This document shows, one piece after another, positions 16,206-24,508 of a stretch of DNA of 64,000 nt. Origin of the DNA: G963676205 sp964342525. GTDB taxonomy: Bacteria; Campylobacterota; Campylobacteria; Campylobacterales; Arcobacteraceae. How positions within the stretch are numbered: the first letter of the stretch is position 1; every line of letters starts with the position of its first letter. The notes under the pieces were generated by a model, which ran no database searches, was not told where the DNA came from, and was given only the letters and a program-made list of their open reading frames with translations. The translations under genes were made by a program, and so were the position numbers. The DNA is taken from assembly GCA_964342525.1 (NCBI GenBank), contig CAYFGQ010000011.1, positions 8,735 through 72,734 on the forward strand. Direction: 5' to 3'.

Positions 16206-18593
16206 TTGAAAATAATAATATTTTTACCCTATATTTTACTTTTATTCACATACTCTTATGCTGGTCCGTTTACAGCTTCAGGGCAATCTACAGGACAATC
16301 TACAGAAAAAACCTATAAAAAAAGTATCAAACCATCTATGGATAAAACTATAGTATTTACTAAAACATCTGTAGATACAAGTGTAGGAATTGCAAAAAAC
16401 TCATCGGGATATTCTGGTAAAATGAGTGATTATTCTGTTGATTTTTTAAAAAATAGTAGTGGCTATACAAAAGATTCTAGTGAAGTAACTACCCAAAAGA
16501 GTATTAAACCATCATGGGAATTTACACAAAAGGCTTCTAAACAATCTACTCATTATTCAGGTAAAGCTAGTGATTATTCTATAGATTTCTCTAAAAACAG
16601 TAGTAAATACACTAAACAATCTAGTGATATAACAACTCAAAAAAGTATTAAGCCATCGTGGGAATTCACACAAAAAACTTCTAAACAATCTACCCACTAT
16701 TCAGGTAAAGCCAGTGATTATTCTGTAGACTTTTCTAAAAATAGTAGTAAATATACAAAACAGTCAAGCGATATTACTACTCAAAAAAGTATTAAGCCAT
16801 CATGGGAATTTACTCAAAAAGCTTCTAAACAATCTACCCACTATTCAGGTAAAGCCAGTGATTATTCTGTAGACTTTTCTAAAAATAGTAGTAAATATAC
16901 AAAACAGTCAAGCGATATTACTACTCAAAAAAGTATTAAGCCATCATGGGAATTTACTCAAAAAGCTTCCAAACAATCTACTCACTATTCGGGCAAAGCC
17001 AGTGACTACTCTGTAGATTTCTCTAAAAATAGCAGTAAATACACTAAACAATCAGGAGAAATAACTACACAAAAGAGTATTAAACCATCGTGGGAATTCA
17101 CACAAAAAGCATCTAAACAGTCTACCCACTATTCAGGAAAAGTATCTGACTATTCTGTAGATTTCTCTAAAAACAGTAGTAAATACACCAAACAATCTAG
17201 TGACATAACAACTCAAAAAAGTATTAAACCATCATGGGAATTCACACAAAAGGCTTCTAAACAATCTACTCACTATTCAGGCAAAGCCAGTGACTATTCT
17301 GTAGATTTCTCTAAAAATAGCAGTAAATATACTAAACAATCAGGAGAGATAACTACACAAAAAAGTACCAAACCATCTTGGGAATTTACTCAAAAAGCTT
17401 CTAAACAATCTACACACTATTCGGGTAAAACATCTGACTATTCTGTAGACTTCTCCAAAAACAGTAGTAAATACACTAAACAATCTAGTGATATAACAAC
17501 TCAAAAAAGTATTAAACCATCATGGGAATTTACTCAAAAAGCTTCTAAACAGTCTACTCTCTATTCAGGTAAGGCATCAGATTATTCAGTAGATTTCTCT
17601 AAAAATAGCAGTAAATACACTAAACAATCTAGTGATATCACTACACAAAAAAGTATCAAGCCATCTTGGGAGTTTACTCAAAAAACTTCCAAACAATCTA
17701 CTCATTATTCAGGTAAGATTTCAGATTATTCTGTGGACTTCTCTAAAAATAGTAGTAAATATACTAAACAATCAGGAGAAATAACTACCAAAAAGAGTAT
17801 TAAACCATCATGGGAATTCACACAAAAAGCATCTAAACAATCTACCCACTATTCGAGCAAAGCCAGTGACTACTCTGTAGATTTCTCTAAAAACAGTAGC
17901 CAATATACTAAACAATCTAGTGATATTACCACACAAAAGAGTATCAAGCCATCTTGGGAGTTTACTCAAAAGACCTCCAAACAATCCACACATTATTCGG
18001 GAAAAGCTAGTGATTACTCAGTAGAATTTTCAAAAAACAGCAGTAACTATACGCAAAAATCAAATGAACTAAGTACAAAATACTCTAAACAATCTAGCGA
18101 ACTTAGTGGACAATTCATAAAAGAATGGACAGAGTATTCTAAACAAAGTGCAAACTACACTAAAAAAACTTCAAAACTCACCACAAAATATACAAAAAAC
18201 ACCTCAGAATTTAGTGGAGAGCTTACTAAAGAATGGACAGCATATTCAAAAGAAACATCCGATAGATCAAGTAGAGGTTCTAGTGAAATGGGAGATATCA
18301 CAAAAAATAGTAGTCAATACTCTGATGAATCATTAGCAAAAACAACAAGACTATCATGGGATGATTATCAAGCATTAAAACTTGACCCAGATATTGCAGA
18401 TCAATTTATAAAAGATAGTTATGCCCATACAGGAGATATTTTAAATAGATTCTCAAATATTCTACAAGTACCAAAAGATACTTTAGCAAATAGCCTTATT
18501 GAAGTTATGCCTAAACAACCCACAAGAGCCGAACTTGAAAACATAATGAAATACCTAATTCCAAAACTAAAAAAGATTCACAAAAATATATGA
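16206..18593 (+). CDS. Secreted repeat protein with eleven 48-residue units, cassette copy 2
   Basis: This 795-residue protein is a paralogue of the one at 12776. A signal peptide (cleavage after SYA, about residue 20) is followed by GPFTASGQSTGQSTEKTYKK. Eleven near-identical 48-residue units occupy residues 95-622, each containing KPSWEFTQK, YSGKASDYS and FSKNSSKYTKQS. Looser repeats (LSGQFIKEWTEYSKQS, FSGELTKEWTAYSKE) follow, then the conserved 85-residue C-terminal domain (LSWDDYQALKLDPDIADQFI). There are no cysteines in the repeats, which are strongly basic and hydroxyl-rich. The start is TTG. The stop overlaps the ATG of the next gene (ATGA), so the two are translationally coupled. The function is unknown; a fibrous surface or periplasmic structure is the simplest guess. 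Confidence 0.82.
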   Translation: MKIIIFLPYILLLFTYSYAGPFTASGQSTGQSTEKTYKKSIKPSMDKTIVFTKTSVDTSVGIAKNSSGYSGKMSDYSVDFLKNSSGYTKDSSEVTTQKSIKPSWEFTQKASKQSTHYSGKASDYSIDFSKNSSKYTKQSSDITTQKSIKPSWEFTQKTSKQSTHYSGKASDYSVDFSKNSSKYTKQSSDITTQKSIKPSWEFTQKASKQSTHYSGKASDYSVDFSKNSSKYTKQSSDITTQKSIKPSWEFTQKASKQSTHYSGKASDYSVDFSKNSSKYTKQSGEITTQKSIKPSWEFTQKASKQSTHYSGKVSDYSVDFSKNSSKYTKQSSDITTQKSIKPSWEFTQKASKQSTHYSGKASDYSVDFSKNSSKYTKQSGEITTQKSTKPSWEFTQKASKQSTHYSGKTSDYSVDFSKNSSKYTKQSSDITTQKSIKPSWEFTQKASKQSTLYSGKASDYSVDFSKNSSKYTKQSSDITTQKSIKPSWEFTQKTSKQSTHYSGKISDYSVDFSKNSSKYTKQSGEITTKKSIKPSWEFTQKASKQSTHYSSKASDYSVDFSKNSSQYTKQSSDITTQKSIKPSWEFTQKTSKQSTHYSGKASDYSVEFSKNSSNYTQKSNELSTKYSKQSSELSGQFIKEWTEYSKQSANYTKKTSKLTTKYTKNTSEFSGELTKEWTAYSKETSDRSSRGSSEMGDITKNSSQYSDESLAKTTRLSWDDYQALKLDPDIADQFIKDSYAHTGDILNRFSNILQVPKDTLANSLIEVMPKQPTRAELENIMKYLIPKLKKIHKNI
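16488..18071 (+). repeat. Eleven tandem 144-base repeats inside a coding region
   Basis: Eleven consecutive units of exactly 144 bases encode the 48-residue repeats. Some neighbours are base-for-base identical (16681-16824 equals 16825-16968), while others differ mainly at silent sites and at a few residues (A/T/V/I after SGK; SSDI versus SGEI). The length is a multiple of three, so gain or loss of units keeps the frame. Confidence 0.95.
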
Positions 18594-20824
18594 GAATTAT
18601 ACTACTTAGTCTTATCTTTTTAAATCTACTTTATGCCATAGATTATAAAAAAAAATCTAATGAACTATATAAAGAACTTTTAGAGTTTGATAAACAATAT
18701 AAAATAAGTACTTCAAAAAAGTGGTTAGAATTAAGTGGCTGGGAAAAAGATATAATTGGATATGGCCCAGAAAACCAAGATATAAGAGGCTTTGCTTCAA
18801 AAGAAGCCCTAAATTCCCCTAGAGAAGATTTCATAAGTTTCGCCATGGAGTATATCAACCCCTCTTCATCTACCATTGAAGATTCTATAAAATGTAGAAC
18901 ACCAAACAAATATAAGTTTATAAAAAAACTATTTAAAGATTTCATCTCCCCTTTGGAGCATAAAGATATAGTATGTTATACCATAGATAGAGGCTTTTTA
19001 AATGATCTTATTTTTATAGATCCCCTTAGTTTTACACCTATAAATTTTGGAGATATAAACCCTGATACAGTGAAAGGTTTTGAGCTACTCTATGCCACCC
19101 CAGGTACATCAGATGCTGCTGAGATCGCAGGTCATCTATTACTTAGAATAAAATTGGATAATAATCCTGAAGCAAAAAAACAAGGCATAGAAAATCCAAA
19201 CGATATAGTAGTTTCTTTTTTAGCAGATACAAAACAAAAAGAAAAGAAAAAAGAACAAAATAAACCAAAGATTAAAAAAGAGTGTAAAAAAAACTGGTTT
19301 AATCTAGTAGATAGTGAAAATTATGAATTAATCTCATCTATTGATCAATCCCTTAGGGGATTATTTGGTGGTTTTTTAACAGTTATGGATAGACAGACTC
19401 TAAAGCAAACCATAAAAAACTATACAATTGAAGAGGATAGAAATCTCCTAAGATTTGAGCTTATATTAACAGAAGATCAAAAAAAGAGCCTTTTAAATAG
19501 ACTTTTTAATGCTAAAAAAAATTACAAAGCAAGATACTATTTTTTTGATCAAAATTGTGCTTCTGTACTAGTAAAGGTTATTGGAGAAGGAATAAAAGTA
19601 AAAGAGATATCAGAGTTTAGTCCGATAGTCTCTCCACCAAATACTTTAGTAGCTTTATTTACAAGAAATGGTTTAGCAAAACCTATATACCCTTCTTTTT
19701 ATAGCTATAGAAAAAAAGCGTATATGTCCCAAGACTTAATAAAAAAGTTTCATAAAAAATTACAAGATAAATATAAAAATATAACTTTCCCAAAAATATC
19801 TAAGATCCTAAGTGATAAAGAGAATGAGAGATTAGAATTTGTAAAAAATCTAGAATTGATATATAAAAGAGAGCCTCTTTTGGCAGATGAGCTATGGGAA
19901 ATGTCAAACCTTATTCAAGAAGCTGAGATGGTATATGAATATAAAGATATGATATGTGAAAACTATACCTCAAAAGTAAGTGCAGAAACTAGAGAATTTT
20001 TAAAAAATCTAAGAAAAAATATAGATAGAAACAAAAGTATAGATTTAGATAAACTTACTAAATCATACTATCAATCTAAAGAAGAAAAACTATATAAAGA
20101 GGGTGAACACCATAGCCAACTCTTAACTTTTGCCATTGGACTTGGATCATATAATGATGAGTATATCACCCACATAGATACTTCTTTTACAAAACAAAAC
20201 ATGGGTTCTTTTTCAAATATATCTATGCAAAGATCAAGTGCTGTTGAACTAGGACACTTTTCAATCAATCTATCAAAAGAAAATAATTTACACTCTTGGC
20301 AAATAAAATCTTTAAGTATTCAAAAGATACAAGAGAGATTATTATATACCCCTAATTATTTTTCAACAGCTGGTTCTTTAGGTTTTGGAATAAATGTTTT
20401 AAACTATAAAGGAAATAAGGAGAAAAACCATTTTAGAGGAACCCTTTTAGGTGGGGAATTACTTTTTAATTTGACCTCTTCTCAAAACTATAATTCCCAT
20501 TTATTTTTATCTACTGGTTTAGATCTAGCTCAACAAAAATATAAAGATAAAAACAATAAAGGACTTATGATACCTATTTATTTACAAAATACAAATAGTT
20601 TTTTTTATAATAAACTAAAATGGCAAAATAAGCTTTTATACAATAGCTCTTTAAAATCAGCCCTACACGATGAACTAGAATTTAGTTCAGAGCTTAGATA
20701 TAAACTACCGAAATTTGATGAAAAACTTTATCTTCTTAAGCTGAGATTTGATTATGATAAATCATCATATTTCCCATCATTTAATAGATCACTATGGTTT
20801 GGTCTTGAAGTAAATAATTGGTAA
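18590..20824 (+). CDS. DUF4105-like periplasmic/outer-membrane protein, cassette copy 2
   Basis: This is a 744-residue full-length homologue of the protein at 13893, colinear from the signal peptide (cleavage after LYA, residue 16) to the same C-terminal LGLEVNNW. The putative catalytic residues are conserved: H182 in EIAGHLLLRIKL and C323 in YYFFDQNCASVLV. So are the following PPNTLVALFT and YPSFYSYRKKA segments. A Lys/Glu-rich insert at about 215-235 differs from copy 1. Its ATG overlaps the stop of the repeat-protein gene. Conservation of the active-site-like motifs in both copies argues that neither is decaying. Confidence 0.78.
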   Translation: MRIILLSLIFLNLLYAIDYKKKSNELYKELLEFDKQYKISTSKKWLELSGWEKDIIGYGPENQDIRGFASKEALNSPREDFISFAMEYINPSSSTIEDSIKCRTPNKYKFIKKLFKDFISPLEHKDIVCYTIDRGFLNDLIFIDPLSFTPINFGDINPDTVKGFELLYATPGTSDAAEIAGHLLLRIKLDNNPEAKKQGIENPNDIVVSFLADTKQKEKKKEQNKPKIKKECKKNWFNLVDSENYELISSIDQSLRGLFGGFLTVMDRQTLKQTIKNYTIEEDRNLLRFELILTEDQKKSLLNRLFNAKKNYKARYYFFDQNCASVLVKVIGEGIKVKEISEFSPIVSPPNTLVALFTRNGLAKPIYPSFYSYRKKAYMSQDLIKKFHKKLQDKYKNITFPKISKILSDKENERLEFVKNLELIYKREPLLADELWEMSNLIQEAEMVYEYKDMICENYTSKVSAETREFLKNLRKNIDRNKSIDLDKLTKSYYQSKEEKLYKEGEHHSQLLTFAIGLGSYNDEYITHIDTSFTKQNMGSFSNISMQRSSAVELGHFSINLSKENNLHSWQIKSLSIQKIQERLLYTPNYFSTAGSLGFGINVLNYKGNKEKNHFRGTLLGGELLFNLTSSQNYNSHLFLSTGLDLAQQKYKDKNNKGLMIPIYLQNTNSFFYNKLKWQNKLLYNSSLKSALHDELEFSSELRYKLPKFDEKLYLLKLRFDYDKSSYFPSFNRSLWFGLEVNNW

Positions 20825-20912
20825 AAACTTTAATATAAAAATTAACTATTTTCATAACCTATTTCGTAGATTTATTTAGCTATTATCCAAATAAAAAATA
20901 GGTAGATTTTTT

Positions 20913-23900
20913 ATGTCCAAAACTCCCCAATTTACACACTTACACTTACACACAGAGTATTCACTTCTAGATGGTGCAAATAAGATTAAAGCTTTAGCAA
21001 AAAAAGTAAAAGAGATGGGTATGACCAGTGTTGCCATGACTGACCATGGTAATATGTTTGGTACTATCGACTTTTATAATACTATGAGAAAAGAAGGCAT
21101 CAAACCTATCATTGGTATGGAAGCTTATATTCACAATTCTGAAGAATTAGGTGATAAGTCCACAAAACAAAGATTTCACCTTTGTTTATATGCTAAAAAT
21201 GATGTTGGATATAAAAATCTAATGTTCTTATCAAGCCAAGCTTATATGCATGGTTTTTATTACTACCCACGTATCAATAAAAAACTTCTTCGTGAAAACT
21301 CTGAAGGGCTTGTATGTAGCGCTGCTTGTTTACAAGGGGAAATAAACTGGCATCTTAATACAAATAATGAACGGAATGTAAAAAATGGGGCAAAAGGGTA
21401 TGAGAGAGCAAAAGAGATAGCCTTAGAATATAAGGAGATTTTTGGGGATGACTTTTACCTAGAGATTATGAGACATGGTATTGGAGATCAGCTTTTTGTT
21501 GATGATGCAATCCTTAGAATATCAAAAGAAACTGGTATCAAAATAGTAGCCACAAATGACACCCACTATTTAACTCAAAAAGATGCGGATGCACATGAGG
21601 CATTTATGTGTATCGCTATGAATAAACTTTATGATGATCCAAATCGTCTAAGACACTCGGTGCATGAGTTTTATCTAAAAACACCAGAACAGATTGCAAA
21701 ACTATATGCTGATATTCCTGAGGCTATACATGCAACCCAAGAGATTGCCGATAAATGTAATCTTGAGATCAAACTAGGTGACCCAACTCCACCAAACTTT
21801 AAATTTACTAGACAAAAGGCAGAAGCATCTGGTCTTACTCTACCTGAGCCAGATGAAGAGTATTCCTTAGAAAACGACAAGGTTCTATTTATCCATGAAT
21901 GTGAAGAGGGTCTTAAAAAAAGGCTTGAAATCGTTGATGAATCAAAACATCAAGAATATCGTGATCGTCTTCAAGTTGAGATAGATATTATCAATAGTAT
22001 GAAGTTCCCAGGATATATGCTGATCGTATGGGATTTCGTTGCTTATGCTAAAACCCAAGATATCCCTGTTGGACCAGGAAGGGGTTCAGCTGCTGGATCA
22101 CTAGTAGCCTTTTCCATGGAGATTACGGATATCGATCCAATGCCATATGGATTACTTTTTGAGAGGTTCTTGAACCCAGAGAGGGTATCGATGCCCGATA
22201 TCGATATGGACTTCTGCCAATCAAGAAGGGGTGAGGTTATTGACTACGTTGTAAGACAATATGGTCGTGCCAATGTTGCTCAGATCATCACCTTTGGTAA
22301 ACTTCTAGCAAAAGGGGTTATTAGAGATGTTGCAAGGGTACTTGATATGCCTTATGCAAAAGCTGATGCTATGGCAAAACTTATCCCTGATGAATTAGGT
22401 ATTAACCTAACAGATTCTTATGAGAAAGAGCCAAAGATAAAAGAACTTTGTGATTCTGACCCCCAATCAAAGAGGGTATGGGAATTTGCCCTAGCCCTAG
22501 AGGGACTAAATAGAAATGCAGGTACTCACGCCGCCGGTGTTGTTATCAACAATGAACCTTTATGGCAAAAAACACCATTATTTAAACCTTCAGGTCTTGA
22601 TACCCTAGCAACCCAATATAATGGTAAATATGTTGAGGATGTGGATTTAATTAAATTCGACTTCCTGGGTCTAAAGACCCTTACAGTTATTGAAGAGGGG
22701 CTAAAACTAATTGAAAAAAGACATGGAAAAAGAATAAACTTCCTAACAGTAGATGTAAATGATAAAGGGGTTTATGATCTAATCCAAACAGGTAATACAA
22801 TTGGACTATTCCAGATAGAATCTGAAGGTATGCAAGACCTTTGTAAAAGACTTGCCCCATCAAACTTCGAGGATATTATCGCCGTTCTTGCACTATATAG
22901 ACCAGGACCAATGGAGTCAGGGATGCTTGATGACTTTATTGAAAGAAAACACGGTCGTGCAAAAATTGACTACTTCTATGATGAACTTGAACCAGCTCTA
23001 GAACCTATTTTAGAAAACACCTATGGGGTTATTGTATATCAAGAGCAAGTTATGCAGATTGTACAGTCAATTGGTGGATTTAGCCTTGGTGGTGCGGACC
23101 TTGTAAGACGTGCCATGGGTAAAAAGATTAAAGAGGAGATGGATAGGCTAAAAGGTGAGTTCTCTGATGGTGCAGAAGAGAAGGGTTATACAAGACAATA
23201 TACAGATGAACTATTTGATCTGATCGTAAAATTCGCAGGATATGGATTTAATAAATCCCACTCCGCAGCCTACGCCTTAGTAACTTTTTACACTTCATAT
23301 CTAAAGTGTTATTACCCAGCAGAATTTATGGCGGGTCTACTTACACTAGAAAAAGATAATACTGATAAAGTTGTAAAATATGTGGATGAAGTAAAAAGAA
23401 TGGGGATTGATCTTCTTCCACCAGATATAAATATCTCAGACCTTGTGTTCTCTGCTACTGATATAGATGACAAAGAAGTTGTTATGTTTGGTATGGGTGC
23501 ATTAAAGGGTGCTGGTGATGTGGCTATCTTATCAATCCTTGAATCTAGAAAAGAAGGTGAATTTAAAGACCTTAGTGATTTTGTATCTAGAATTGATTCA
23601 TCAAAAGTAAATAAAAGAGTTATTGAAACATTAGCAAAATCTGGAGCACTTGATTGTTTTGGTTATTCTAGAAAAGCTTTACTTATGCAAGTTGAAAAGA
23701 TTGTTGAAGCAGCAGGTAAAGCAGCCCAAGCTAAAAAAATGGCCACTGGATCACTTTTTGGAGATGCAGAAGAGATGGTTACTGTAACTATTGAGCTTGA
23801 AGAAATGGAAGAGTATGAAGGGAAAGAAGTACTTGAACTTGAAAAAGAATCTTTAGGATTTTATGTATCTGGTCACCCATTAGATGACTATAGGGGTGAT

Positions 23901-24455
23901 ATTGATCAAATAAATCATACCCTAAGTTCACAAATTGAAGAGCTAGATGATGGATCACAAGCTATCTTAGTTGGTAAGGTAGAAAGTATAATCACTAAAA
24001 TCTCTAAAAAAGGTAATAAATTTGGTATCGCATCAATCCTTGACCTTCATGGGAATATCGAACTTATGCTTTTTGAAGATAGGATGAAAGAGCTTGAGAA
24101 ATTTGATAGGGAAGAACCAATTGCCTTTAAAGTAAGAATCTCTAAAAATGGTGACTTCACTAGAATGAATATCTTAAAGATTGAAACACTAGATCAAGCA
24201 AAAAAAGAGAAAGTAAAACAAAAAAAGATCATAAAAGATGAACCACCTATTACAATAGCACTAAACTATGATAATACAGATGAAGTGGTATATAAACTAT
24301 ATGAGCTAGCTGTTACAAACCAAGGAAGAGCTCCACTAAATATCATGGTGAAGTCAAAACTTAAAGATATAGTTGTAGAAACAGGTATAAAAGTAAATGG
24401 AGATTTTGAGAATCTTATCAAACCTATAGATAATGTTTTTGTAGTTAATCTATAA
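20913..24455 (+). CDS. dnaE: DNA polymerase III alpha subunit
   Basis: DnaE is the replicative polymerase of the chromosome. The 1180 residues are a normal length. An N-terminal PHP domain (THLHLHTEYSLLDGANK) is followed by the polymerase core with GPGRGSAAGSLVAF near residue 388 and the catalytic acidic motif MPDIDMDF near 425-431. NKSHSAAYALV and YRPGPMESGM lie in the palm and fingers. A short TGSLFGD near residue 943 may be the clamp-binding site. A C-terminal OB domain (ILVGKVESIITKISKKGNKF) follows. It sits alone between the cassette region and the MBL-fusion gene. AGGT 10-12 bases before the ATG is the likely ribosome binding site. Confidence 0.97.
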   Translation: MSKTPQFTHLHLHTEYSLLDGANKIKALAKKVKEMGMTSVAMTDHGNMFGTIDFYNTMRKEGIKPIIGMEAYIHNSEELGDKSTKQRFHLCLYAKNDVGYKNLMFLSSQAYMHGFYYYPRINKKLLRENSEGLVCSAACLQGEINWHLNTNNERNVKNGAKGYERAKEIALEYKEIFGDDFYLEIMRHGIGDQLFVDDAILRISKETGIKIVATNDTHYLTQKDADAHEAFMCIAMNKLYDDPNRLRHSVHEFYLKTPEQIAKLYADIPEAIHATQEIADKCNLEIKLGDPTPPNFKFTRQKAEASGLTLPEPDEEYSLENDKVLFIHECEEGLKKRLEIVDESKHQEYRDRLQVEIDIINSMKFPGYMLIVWDFVAYAKTQDIPVGPGRGSAAGSLVAFSMEITDIDPMPYGLLFERFLNPERVSMPDIDMDFCQSRRGEVIDYVVRQYGRANVAQIITFGKLLAKGVIRDVARVLDMPYAKADAMAKLIPDELGINLTDSYEKEPKIKELCDSDPQSKRVWEFALALEGLNRNAGTHAAGVVINNEPLWQKTPLFKPSGLDTLATQYNGKYVEDVDLIKFDFLGLKTLTVIEEGLKLIEKRHGKRINFLTVDVNDKGVYDLIQTGNTIGLFQIESEGMQDLCKRLAPSNFEDIIAVLALYRPGPMESGMLDDFIERKHGRAKIDYFYDELEPALEPILENTYGVIVYQEQVMQIVQSIGGFSLGGADLVRRAMGKKIKEEMDRLKGEFSDGAEEKGYTRQYTDELFDLIVKFAGYGFNKSHSAAYALVTFYTSYLKCYYPAEFMAGLLTLEKDNTDKVVKYVDEVKRMGIDLLPPDINISDLVFSATDIDDKEVVMFGMGALKGAGDVAILSILESRKEGEFKDLSDFVSRIDSSKVNKRVIETLAKSGALDCFGYSRKALLMQVEKIVEAAGKAAQAKKMATGSLFGDAEEMVTVTIELEEMEEYEGKEVLELEKESLGFYVSGHPLDDYRGDIDQINHTLSSQIEELDDGSQAILVGKVESIITKISKKGNKFGIASILDLHGNIELMLFEDRMKELEKFDREEPIAFKVRISKNGDFTRMNILKIETLDQAKKEKVKQKKIIKDEPPITIALNYDNTDEVVYKLYELAVTNQGRAPLNIMVKSKLKDIVVETGIKVNGDFENLIKPIDNVFVVNL

Positions 24456-24508
24456 TATAATTAAAATTATGATAATATAGATCAATTTTACACTCAAGGT
24501 ATCACGAA

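Noticed and set aside
16488..18071. Regular repeats that could suggest a CRISPR array
   Set aside because: The units are 144 bases with no unique spacers and lie fully inside an open reading frame; no cas genes are nearby.
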